Part shown: in pieces, positions 36,320 through 44,829 of the stretch
Layout: the number at the start of each line of letters is the position of its first letter
Numbering within the stretch: the stretch's first letter is position 1
Assembly (NCBI GenBank): GCA_036971615.1
Contig: JAYKKR010000014.1
Coordinates: 186,001 to 250,000, forward strand
Length of the DNA stretch: 64,000 nt
Reading direction: 5' to 3'
Source: Amyloporia xantha
Lineage: Eukaryota > Basidiomycota > Agaricomycetes > Polyporales > Adustoporiaceae
Position numbers and translations under genes: made by a program
The notes under the pieces: model-generated
Seen by the model: the letters and a program-made list of their open reading frames with translations, nothing else
Told to the model about the DNA's origin: nothing
The model's database searches: none

Positions 36320-36850
36320 ACATTCATCCCTGCAAGGCCTACACCCCTGCCCACTCCCCTGCCCACTCCCTGCCCCTCGACGTCCACCCCCGCCGCTCGC
36401 CCGCCCGCTACACCCGCGCCGCTCGCTGCTGCACCCACGCCGCCCGCCTGTGCTCGCTGCCCCTACCGTCCACGCTGCACCCGCCGGTACGCGCTGCCCC
36501 CCGCCTGTACACGCTCGCGCCCGCCGTACGCGCTGCCCCTGCCGTACGCGCTGCCCCCGCCGGTACGCGCTGCCCCTGCTCCCGCCGTACGCGCTGCCCC
36601 CGCCGTACACGCCGCCCTTGCCCGACACGCTGCCCTTGCCCGACACGCTGCCCCTGCCGTACGCGCTGCCCCATACTCCCGCCGTACGCGCTGCCCCCGC
36701 CGGTACGCGCTGCCCCCGCCCGCGCACGCTGCCCCTGCCCACGCCGGTACGCGCTCCCCCACCGGTACGCGCTGCCCCCGCCGTACACGCTGTCCCGCCA
36801 GCACACGCTGTGCCCGCCCGTGCGCGCCACCCCGTCCCGAGCGCGTTCGA
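36320..36850 (-). repeat. GC-rich minisatellite, right arm
   Basis: Units such as CCCGCCGTACGCGCTGCCCC and GGTACGCGCTGCCCC, the mirrored relative of the left-arm repeat but with different dominant units (GTACGCGCTG rather than GTACACGCTG), so the arms have homogenised separately. Confidence 0.75.
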
Positions 36851-37448
36851 TGGATATAGTTACCATATATAGATTCGTATATCATTGTACCCGTAGCTAC
36901 TGAAACGAGAAATAAAAATATGATTTATTACCTTTTTTGTCCATTTTTCGGTGTCCAGGTGAGCCCGTGGCACCAAGAATACATATTGCACTACAATAGT
37001 AATATAGCTACCCGATATAGTAATAAGCCGTGATGCCGAGGGGGCCCTACGGCGAAAGCTAGGAGGCCCCGGAGGGTCCGGAGATACCCCAGGAGTTGAT
37101 GCACCAGCGGGCAGGCAGAAGCGCTGCCTGGTGCATAACCGTCCGTAGGCCCATCCGTCAGTTGGTGCACCATTAGTACATAAGCAGCTGGATTGTCTCC
37201 ACCGCGTCTCGCTAACTACCCACAGTCCTCGAGTAGCTTCGACAACGTGTCGAGCTACATCATATCGTTCCCTAGTCTTCGTAGCCTCTTCAAAGGCGTT
37301 TCTCGTGTTCACTCGAACCGCGGGACACCCTTGCTGCTAACTCCCCTCTCACTTAGACTATAATCCGTCTCTCTAGTCCCTTTAGGTCGCACCCAGGTTA
37401 GGGGTTAGGGTTTCGTAGGTCGTATCAACGTCACGGCTACCGAGGGTG

Positions 37449-39083
37449 TTAAAAATCCATGGAGCGAAGGGTAGAAATGAAATCGTTCTTCTCCGATTCT
37501 GACATATGTTCGAGGAGTTTGATTGCTTGCTCGGGCTTTGGTAACTCTTTTACTTCTTCGATTTTGGAAGTGGAAGAAGTGTCATTGGAAGTGGTAGCGC
37601 GGACGCGAGTGGTGCCTTTGCAGTTGTTGGCCGTATGACCAGGCTTGCGACAACGGAAGCAAAGGTTATTGTCCTGGCAGCGCTTTCGTTCAGCGGGGGT
37701 GAGCGGTGCAATCTTGCTAATGTTCTGAGTATCGTCGCCTTCCTGTATGGCACGATTCTTCTGGCCTCGAAACTTGTTGGATCTATTCCCTCTCGATCCT
37801 CTGTTGGACCGCTCAGGACGTGCATCTGCCTGGAAGTCCTGATAGTTGCGGTCGAGGGCAATAATCTTTTCGAGCCATTCTTCTAGGGTCGAAGGCAAGG
37901 GGACATGGTCGTGAATGAGGCGATTAATACGGGGTGGAATGGCCTTCTTCAATATCTCGATTTGACCCAGGTCGTTGAGACCGCAGGTTCTTGCTAGGGA
38001 TCGAAATTCGGATGCAAAAATCTCTCCAGAACGACCCTCGGTCATCCGGACTGCTTTGAGCATCGATAGGGATGAGGCCGACGCGTCTTGGACTCCAAAG
38101 GTACGAAGGAAATGCTGCTGGAATTCTTCCCAGGAGGGCAAAGATGGTGCATTACCATCCTCATCATTGGGTGCATTGAGAAAGTTGTTGACATAAAACT
38201 GCACATTGGATCCTTTGATGTAGGAGAGTGCACAAAGGACTCTGGCGTCGTTGGTGGTGATTTTGTCAGCATTGACCCTGAGATGGATTGCTAGATCGCT
38301 AAGGAAGGCGGTGGTTTTAGCTCGATCTCCATCAAAGACCTCTGGTTCTTTGAAGAGTTTCGACATGTCGTCGTCTGGATCTGGTTTGGTAAGAGTAACT
38401 GGGTCTTCAGGATCTTCCGGATCGGGTGGAGGTTCGTCAGGTTCTCTTTCCTGATGTTCTTCGTCTAAACCAAATCCGCTAGGGCTAGGTTCTGCTGGAG
38501 GATTCGCTCTTTCTCTTCGAGAAGTAGAAGACGAGGCGGGCTTTGTTTCGTCTCTGGTAGAGGTGGGTTGTTCTGAAGTGGGAATGGCAACAGAAGAGTG
38601 GAGGACAATGCGTTGTCGATCTTCTGAAGAAAAATTGGAGACAATGTCGCTGAGCTGCTCTGGCCTAGTGAGGGTGTTATCGTCGTCGGCCGGAAGGGGA
38701 TCCGGGTTGTATCGATATGCGCAAGGTTGTCGAGGGCAAGTTCGCCAGCAGTGGTGCTTTTGATCAAAGTACTGGTCCTGAACGTAGTTGGTATGATACC
38801 GATGAGGCGATGTGTAACACTTTCTCGACGCAGTGATATCGTCGAAAAGGTCAAAGTCGTTGGGGACTGCTCCGTATTGTGCGTTGTCTGGAGTAGCACA
38901 ATGGTTGCGGACAATGACGTAGTTGGACTGGTTGGGGACTTCGAGCGAGCTGGTTGTTTTTACAGGGTGGGAAAACCTCCTGTTAGGACAAGGTTGTATG
39001 TTACAGCTGCGATAAGTTCCGGTACCGATAGAGGTGATGTCTCGTTTGTCTCGGGGTCGAAGAAATGAAGGAGTTGGTAGCAA
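37449..39083 (-). CDS. Gag of chromovirus
   Basis: Open frame of 544 codons ending SMDF at TAA 37449-37451. A capsid-like helical region follows EPEVFDGDRAKTTAFLSDL (about residues 245 on) and a CCHC knuckle, CFRCRKPGHTANNC, lies near residue 478. The N-terminal ~240 codons are acidic and Pro-rich. There is no ATG before 38366 (DDDMSKLFKEPEVF), while the frame is open upstream to a TAG at 39108-39110. Either translation starts at the internal ATG (305 residues), at a near-cognate codon, or an upstream AUG has been lost. The TTTTTA run overlapping the stop is a candidate -1 slippery site. Confidence 0.85.
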   Translation of the reverse strand: MLPTPSFLRPRDKRDITSIGTGTYRSCNIQPCPNRRFSHPVKTTSSLEVPNQSNYVIVRNHCATPDNAQYGAVPNDFDLFDDITASRKCYTSPHRYHTNYVQDQYFDQKHHCWRTCPRQPCAYRYNPDPLPADDDNTLTRPEQLSDIVSNFSSEDRQRIVLHSSVAIPTSEQPTSTRDETKPASSSTSRRERANPPAEPSPSGFGLDEEHQEREPDEPPPDPEDPEDPVTLTKPDPDDDMSKLFKEPEVFDGDRAKTTAFLSDLAIHLRVNADKITTNDARVLCALSYIKGSNVQFYVNNFLNAPNDEDGNAPSLPSWEEFQQHFLRTFGVQDASASSLSMLKAVRMTEGRSGEIFASEFRSLARTCGLNDLGQIEILKKAIPPRINRLIHDHVPLPSTLEEWLEKIIALDRNYQDFQADARPERSNRGSRGNRSNKFRGQKNRAIQEGDDTQNISKIAPLTPAERKRCQDNNLCFRCRKPGHTANNCKGTTRVRATTSNDTSSTSKIEEVKELPKPEQAIKLLEHMSESEKNDFISTLRSMDF

Positions 39084-39137
39084 CCCGCAGGGGCAGTGAT
39101 GTAGCTTCTAGTAGCCACGGTTCGCAGGGTAGGCTAG

Positions 39138-39148
39138 AGTCTTTCGCT
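39138..39148 (-). promoter_or_regulatory. Self-priming primer-binding site
   Basis: Sense strand AGCGAAAGACT, two bases inside the 5' LTR boundary. It is the exact complement of AGTCTTTCGCT at 39258-39248 in the LTR, which lies 33 nt after the TATA box, where the transcript should begin. Tf1 and sushi-type chromoviruses prime from the first 11 nt of their own RNA in just this way. No tRNA 3'-end complement (TGG...) is present. Confidence 0.75.
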
Positions 39149-39150
39149 AG

Positions 39151-39501
39151 TGTTAGGAGCACAGTGGGGACGAAGGTAGCCTACGGTGCGACGTAGAGCG
39201 AGAGCGATGTTATTCAAAGTAGTGCTGTAAGACAGTAGTTATACAAGAGCGAAAGACTAAGGGATAGAGCGAGTAAGTAGGGGTTTATATAGCTAGTCAT
39301 GGTTGAGCATGAGTAATGCGAAGTAGGAGTCAGGTGATAGCTGAGTAAGGAATGAGTCATGGTTACGCATGACGACGAGGCAGTGTGGAATGGAGGAGGA
39401 GTCATAGCGGTTGCGCGCTAAGTATAGTACAGTGAGTCATGGTTAGGCATGACAACAAAGCAAGTGAACAGTAAGACGAAGTAATCAAGGAAATCGTAAC
39501 A
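39151..39501 (-). repeat. 5' LTR of chromovirus
   Basis: 351 bp, sense start TGTTACGATT at 39501, end CTAACA at 39151. It holds the promoter and the R start described separately. It carries three GTCATG(C/G)-type short repeats (GTCATGGTT...GCATGA). Confidence 0.93.
39248..39291 (-). promoter_or_regulatory. LTR core promoter: TATA box and predicted RNA start
   Basis: Sense TATATAAA at 39291-39284 and, 33 nt on, AGTCTTTCGCT at 39258-39248. The latter is taken as the RNA 5' end because it complements the primer site. Mirrored at 27712-27755 in the 3' LTR. Confidence 0.6.
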
Positions 39502-39506
39502 CCTTA

Positions 39507-40000
39507 ACACGCCGTATCCTACAAGCTATTGTACACAGCCTTATACCTATGCTCCTATTGTTCTTACTTCACCGCATGGGATCCTAAGTGAGACCGCACC
39601 ATTACCTGCCGTCCTAGAGTGGCATCCCTCGGTCATCCTTCGGTCTTGCTTCGGTCTCGAACAAGCCCTATGCAAGACCGGCCCGTATCTCCTTACTCGG
39701 CTCGAAGTACCAGTCCTCGTGGGTTTCACGGGATTCGGTATCTTGCGTTCTCTGTAGGCGTTTGTGGGTCCCTGAGATCCGCTTGCGCTAGAGAAAGTAA
39801 TTCAAGACTTCCAGCAGGATAAGTTACTGAATCACTTTCCTAAATGAGACGCGGTCTCACACGCGAAGTCAGCAATTGGCTGATACCAGCGTTCCGCTAG
39901 GTCTTGGAAAGGTAGTGAAGGACTACCCGTTGGTCGGAGACTGAGCCGCGCCTCAGTGGTCTCGGTCTTAAAGGACGACTTAACCAGGATATCCATAACA
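39507..40000. mobile_element. ~1.06-kb LTR (solo?), right part
   Basis: Continuation of 27049-27614 after the chromovirus (39502-39506 is the CCTTA duplication). It ends ATATCCATAACA at 40000 and no coding frame is recognised. Confidence 0.6.
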
Positions 40001-40290
40001 GGCGTGCATCGCGCAAACGTTGTCATTCAATGTCGTACAAAGTGCATCAGGTGAAGACAGCGACCCTACGTGCTCATTTTGATGTGCGAAGAGAGCATTG
40101 AGATACTTCAAGTATCTGTCCAATATAACGGTGCAGCAATTTCCAAATCAATCCTGTCATGTTCTACACCCGCATCCGGATTGTCTTATTGCTCTTGCTG
40201 ACATATTGAGAGACTGTCCACATTGCCCAAAACACATAGAGAACTGATGGCAGAACAAACGAGGGCAATTCTGGGACACACTACCGCATC
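40001..40290 (+). pseudogene. BTB/POZ gene, decayed copy (3' part)
   Basis: Resumes homology to the BTB gene at 42980-44055 where the left part stopped: GGCGTGCATCGCGCAAACG matches the paralogue after RCIDAR. TCATGTTCTACACCCGCATC and GACTGTCCACATTGCCC (the CxxC tail) follow in order. Several indels and stops leave no long frame. Confidence 0.65.
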
Positions 40291-40593
40291 TAGCAGGAGT
40301 TTACGTGAGGGATTGGTTATCTGTGGTTAGTCTTTAGTGGGATTGTACTACATGAGGCCCGTGCCCATCCCCATCGCCAGTACATGATATATTGACTGTG
40401 ACATCCACATCAGTGGGCGCTGTGCCATTGGTGAGGTATAATACTCCTGTAGACAGCAATCACGGGGTTTTAACGATCTAACAGCATGTATGGGTCAACA
40501 TCAAAGGGCATAATATTCTGTAAACAAACAAATGTTCTTGTTAGGACTGCCTGTACCTTGCAATCAACAATATCACCATCGCTTTCCAAGTTC

Positions 40594-41131
40594 TAAGGCT
40601 CCAACCATTTCATCTATTTACCGTTTATAAATGGTTATAACTGTATACTATTTATGTTTAACTACCACTACCCCGGTAAATGGTAAATAAACAGTATGTA
40701 AACAGTAAACAGATGTGACACATTTTTTCTAGGAGATGTTAAATATCATGCATCCAACAAGGCCAGAACAGGTCTGACATCCAGAAGTCACATGTAACTG
40801 GCTTCACTTGATAGATAAGCACTTTTATTGGGAGATATTTGCACAGTTATTTGAGAGAAGGAGGGAAATACTCTCATTTTGATTAAAAATCATGACTAAT
40901 TTCTTTTTGTACAATCTTTGTGTTGATGATATTCATCACAGGCACAGACTGTGGCACTGAGTGTTGATTGTATAAAGGGTTATTGAAGATTTTGAGGACA
41001 TACTGCTTTCTTTTTCTTATATGTATATGTACCATTTATACCGTTTATTTACTGTTTATTTACTATCTATATACTATTTACTGTTTAAATACTGATTTTC
41101 TGTAAACATAAACTAAATAGTTGGAGCCTTA
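40594..41131. mobile_element. Short TIR element (MITE-like), ~540 bp
   Basis: TAAGGCTCCAACCATTT at the left is mirrored by AAATAGTTGGAGCCTTA at the right. The interior is AT-rich with recurring TAAACAGTAAA and ACTGTTTATTTACT strings near both ends. TTTCCAA lies close to both ends (40583-40589, 41132-41138) but is four bases away on the left, so the duplication is uncertain. TAAGGCTC-type ends resemble hAT MITEs. No coding capacity. Confidence 0.55.
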
Positions 41132-41229
41132 TTTCCAACAGTCTGCGTCTTAAATTAAACAGGCGAATAACATAACACGGTGATCCCTAAAACCCTTCAG
41201 TAGGTCTTAATGGCAGGTCACCGCACAGA

Positions 41230-41503
41230 CGTATATTCGACGGTATACTAATACCAGGATAAGGTATATTATTGTAGTCCCCAACGCGAGCGAGCCACTG
41301 CAAAGTTTACGTCAAAAAGTACACTAAATATCAAATTGAGGAACCGCGATGCATGAGATTGTACCCGAACAATGTAAGCTTGAGTTGACGGAAGTGAAAA
41401 GCGATTCCGAGACAATACTGTGATACCAAGAAAATTGAGCATGCGATGAGTGCCATGCACTGACACCCTGACCTATTCTCCAAAAATGCCACTGTGACTG
41501 TAT
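41230..41503 (+). repeat. Direct repeat, copy 1
   Basis: GTTTACGTCAAAAAGTACAC through TCTCCAAAAATGCCACTGTG is almost identical to 44545-44800. The pair brackets one BTB pseudogene, one MITE and one intact BTB gene. Copy 2 lies 30 bp from the stop codon of the gene at 44830-48223, so it probably derives from that gene's 3' flank. Confidence 0.8.
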
Positions 41504-41699
41504 TCATCTCTTACCAGCCGCACAACCGTTACGCTCACCATACCTCAGGACCTCTTTCTGCCTCCAAGTCCGCGTAATATTTATTCTCTGGATGTCTCTT
41601 GTGGAAAACCACCCGAGAAATGACCAGAGCTAGACAGTGGTCTAGGCGAGACCCTAGGATCAGGAGGAGTCACACCAAGGACGAACAACTTGAGTCTTG
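41504..41699. other. Spacer before the BTB pseudogene
   Basis: Follows the direct repeat. No coding signal. Confidence 0.3.
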
Positions 41700-42281
41700 A
41701 CGGCCGGCAAGACATTTTGGTATCCGAAAGGACGACTCCATTCTCGCTGCACTCACTTCTGCATTCCGTACCGATAAATTGATACTTTCCCGAAATTCCA
41801 CGGCCTTTCGTAACCTCTTCGCGGCTCCTGCACGAGATCAGCAAGTGCCGGAAATCTGCACGGTGCTCCGTCTCTCTGACAGTGCTGAGTCTGCTGACGA
41901 CTTGCGATATCTCCTGTCTGTGCTTTACGACGCTGTGAGGTGTGTATTCCTGCCCGACTGCGCCCTGTGCAAAATCAAATCTTGATTACTGACCGATCAC
42001 AATGCCGTTAGGTAATTCAGGACTGGTGATAAACGAGTCCTCTTCTCTGCAGTAGCTGTACTGGTGCGTCTTGCAAAACAAGTGCCGGGTGAAAGACCTG
42101 CTGGGCTGCTGGGCGCTGCGTTAGCACGCATGAGGATGTGCTTGCTGGACATTTTGTTTGAGCGGCACTGTCAAGGTCGCTGCCAAAATATAATGGGAAG
42201 TTGCTGTGACAGACTGGAGAGTCAAGGAAGCCTGAGCAGAGTTTTATCGATCCACTAGTGTGACGCGCTGTTCTGCTCGCG
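41700..42281 (+). pseudogene. BTB/POZ gene, degenerate copy
   Basis: Fragments in order match the BTB genes: FWYPKGRLHS near 41713, then LSRNSTAFRNLFAAPARDQQ and DDLRYLLSVLYDAVR (41779-41940), then after an intron-like gap LFSAVAVLVRLAKQ and LLGAALARMRMCLLDIL (42040-42160). Frames shift between fragments and there are stops, so it is dead. It lies in tandem with the intact gene at 42980 and is followed directly by a MITE. Confidence 0.7.
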
Positions 42282-42701
42282 AGGACCCCGGCTAATCCCC
42301 CTAGAGCCTCGATCCCTGGAGACCCACTTTCGGACCTAGAGATGTTGCCTGATTCGGACAAAAAAGATCGAACCTCACGCGTTTGGTTCGATTTTCGGAC
42401 CCAGAAAGGATCGAACGTCGCCCGAATTTCCCGGCGCCTACGGCGCCGGCCCTGCCCGGAAGTTTAGTCCATTTGCGGGCAATCCACGTGGAATACCGTC
42501 CGATACCCCCCTAAACGGACGTTTCGGACCCCTTCCGGATCGGACCTCAGCCTGGAAGGGGTCTTTTCGGGCCAAAATAGCATCTAACATGCCGCCCCTT
42601 TGACCCCCTTTTCGGACATTTTGTATCGAACATTTTGGGTCCTCGACCCCCATTTTCGGACTTTTAGGCATCGAGGCTCCTGGGGGATTAGCCGGGGTCC
42701 T
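42282..42701. mobile_element. hAT-like MITE, copy 2 (420 bp)
   Basis: Left end AGGACCCCGGCTAATCCCCC, right end its mirror (20 identical terminal bases, about 33 of 35 overall). TGCTCGCG is repeated at 42274-42281 and 42702-42709, a perfect 8-bp target duplication. It has the same termini as the 21103-21600 copy with a mostly different interior. No transposase. Confidence 0.85.
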
Positions 42702-42979
42702 TGCTCGCGCAGAATACGAACGAGACCCGTTACGCGCGTGACCGAGAAGGGGAACAACGTGCATGACGAAGTGCGTTGTGTTCCCCCCTCGGTCCACTGA
42801 GTCACAAACCTCTAGGTTCCCTCTCTTGCATTCTGCAGCTTACGAGACTATATAGGTAAGTAGGTCAGCGCGACCATAAGCTGAAACCTTTGCGACCGAT
42901 ATCTCTACCTCAGCCTTGATTGCTGGTATCCTTTGCTTTACTTTGCTAACACTCTCAACTAGCTTCTTTCTTTTGTTGG

Positions 42980-44055
42980 ATGTCTGAAATCCACCTTGCC
43001 ATGCCCGCGATCATGCCCGATGAGCGCTTCTGGTACTCGGATGGAAATATCATCATCGCCACGGTACAAGGACATGCATTCCGCGTTCATCGATCAATGC
43101 TATCGCGACATTCGCAAGTCTTCGAAACCCTTTTCGCGGTTCCTCCCTCTGCGGATCAGGAGACGATGGATGGCTGTCTGGTTGTCCGGCTGTGTGACAG
43201 TGTTGACGACTTTCGGCATTTGCTCCATGTATTGTATGATGCCGCGAGGTGCGCTCTCTCACGTGTCCCGAGATCTTCAAGAATTTGACCATAAATACTT
43301 ACCGATGGGCCAGATATTTCGACCCTAACAGCTACCAAGTCCCCTTCTCCGTGGTAGCGGCATTAGTGCGCCTGGGCCATAAGTACGAAATGGAAGATCT
43401 GCTGAACGCCGCGTTGGCGCGCTTGAAGTCTTGCTTTCCTGATAACCTTCCCGATTGGGACAAACTTCATCATGAAGACGGCAAACTGCCCGCCAGTGAT
43501 ATCATGCGACTAGAAAGCGACACCGATGTTATTATAGCAGTGAACCTCGCGCGTCTGACCCATACGTCTTCCATCCTACGGACCGCTCTCTACCGATGTT
43601 GCCTGCTAGATGCAAGCACCCTCATGCAAAGTGTCTGTTCATCCGATGGGATTACCCACGGGCTTTGCAAAGAAGATTTGGCGCGATGTATCGACGCAAG
43701 GGTGCATATCGTGCAAGCATCGACGTTCAATATCACACAAATTGTGCCATCGGAGAACAGCGTGGTGGTGTCGCTGTTTGTCAATGGTGGTAACCCGCGC
43801 GAATGCCAATGTGCGAAGTCAGCCCTTCTGTACCTGAAGACCATGCTTGCTGTCTGGAATCAGAAATACGAATATGATCATGTTCTGCAGCTATGTCCAT
43901 CGTCCCTTCGTGATCTTTGTAACCACTTCAGTGCCTGTTCACAATGCCGCATGAAAATCGAAAATGAATGGCTGAAGAGACGAGCACGGTTCTGGCTCTC
44001 ACTTCCGCTCCGATTTCGAGTTTATGAGGAGGATTGGGAACCTGCAAATATTTAA
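42980..44055 (+). CDS. BTB/POZ-domain protein (intact)
   Basis: Two exons, 42980-43248 and 43314-44055, with a 65-nt GTGCGC...CAG intron, give 336 residues. The BTB fold covers about residues 12-130 (ERFWYSDGNIIIATVQGHAF, RVHRSMLSRHSQVFETLF, DDFRHLLHVLYDAARYF). Next come the conserved LVRLGHKYEMEDLLNAAL helix pair and SCFPDNLPDWD. A C-terminal CSQCRMKIENEWLKRRARFW keeps a CxxC plus a Trp, shared with its relatives. BTB proteins dimerise and often recruit substrates to cullin-3 ligases; Agaricomycetes carry large expanded families of this type with unknown targets. Its closest relatives here are the pseudogenes at 26333 and 41700. Confidence 0.85.
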
Positions 44056-44544
44056 GTCTTGGTGACATTGAACTGCAGGAGGTTCGTGTCTACCTTCTAC
44101 ACCCTCTACATCATATTCTGACACCGATCAAGTTTCATCTACCCTTCGGTTTAGTGTCCCTTACAGGAGATGCCATACCGTTGGCGCGGTACGATCCTCC
44201 AGCAAGTGTCGAGTTGTACCAATCTAACGATATGATATGGATCAAGAGAACACCGAATGGGCGGTCTTCAAATATATGAATACTCTTAAGCTTGTTGGGA
44301 CTAGGGCGCGTACTACACAAACTTTGTTTGGAAAATCCGGTCTTGTATCCGCTGGAGGACGTTGCTCACAGTCGAATATTACATGCACTGTTACTGTAGC
44401 ATGGGATATACAGTATCAGGTTCTCGCACGCGTTGATATTGCCGTACGGAGTGATTGCTTCTCATCTTGACGGTGCGAATACTACAATGCACTCATTCAT
44501 AGTCCCGCTGGAATGGCGCCTGTAAGACGGACGAAGACTGCACA
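44056..44544. other. 3' flank of BTB gene, no gene seen
   Basis: Short open frames only. No domain or repeat recognised before the direct repeat at 44545. Confidence 0.35.
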
Positions 44545-44800
44545 TAAAATTGGACGATATGCCAGGACGAGGTGTATTGTAGTTCCTGACACGACCGAGC
44601 CATTGTGCAAAGTTTACGTCAAAAAGTACACTAAATATCAAATTGAGGACCCGCGATGCCTGAGATTGTACCCGAACGATGTAAGCTTGAGATGAAAAGC
44701 GATTCCGAGACATTACTATGATACCAAGAAAATTGAGCATGCGATGAGTGCCATGCACCAACACCCTGACCTATTCTCCAAAAATGCCACTGTGACTGTA
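44545..44800 (+). repeat. Direct repeat, copy 2
   Basis: See copy 1 at 41230-41503. Copy 2 lacks about 10 bp that are present in copy 1 (TTGACGGAAG near 41390). Confidence 0.8.
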
Positions 44801-44829
44801 CAGCCGAAGTTACCCTGCCTTGAAGAAAT

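Larger units (their letters stand above)
34115..37184. mobile_element. GC-rich foldback element inside the insertion
   Basis: Ends CTTATGTA...GGTGCACCA and its mirror TGGTGCACCA...TACATAAG. About 365 bp of outer arm (34115-34480 versus 36830-37184) align at roughly 80 percent by eye, including GGATGGGCCTACG, GCACCAGGCAGCG and CTGGGGTATCTCCGG. Inside these lie oppositely oriented GC-rich minisatellites and then inner arms (GACGCTGCTCG at 35417, mirrored at 36221-36248). So almost the whole 3.07 kb is an old inverted duplication. No target duplication is certain. Confidence 0.6.
33240..37446. mobile_element. 4.2-kb insertion between gag and pol
   Basis: Left end CCCTCGTATAGACGTTGATA (33240) and the reverse complement of the right end, CCCTCGGTAGCCGTGACGTT (37446), share CCCTCG and GACGTTGATA, so the unit is bounded by short imperfect inverted repeats. 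It begins 2 nt after the gag stop. Leaving it out would place pol (TAEPHVIV) in the -1 frame after a run of five T at the gag stop, which supports these limits. No clear target duplication was found (ACA/ACT at best). It carries a GC-rich foldback (34115-37184), flanked by 870 and 262 bp of CTTCG-rich unique sequence without a convincing gene. Confidence 0.55.
27615..39501 (-). mobile_element. Ty3/gypsy chromovirus, 11.9 kb, nested
   Basis: Complete LTR retrotransposon read on the minus strand. LTRs of 351 bp (27615-27965, 39151-39501) start TG and end CA and appear identical where compared. CCTTA flanks both ends (27610-27614, 39502-39506). Order in sense direction: 5' LTR, primer site, gag, [4.2-kb insertion], protease-RT-RNase H, integrase-chromodomain, two membrane-peptide ORFs, CCHC ORF, polypurine tract, 3' LTR. 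The chromodomain and the Tf1-style primer site place it near the fungal chromoviruses. Apparent LTR identity implies recent insertion, yet the copy has a pol frameshift and the insertion, so autonomous activity is doubtful. Confidence 0.92.

Noticed and set aside
36133..36903. Cysteine/arginine-rich frame of 256 codons and its antisense partners
   Set aside because: Same reason: tandem GC-rich repeat in the right arm of the foldback.
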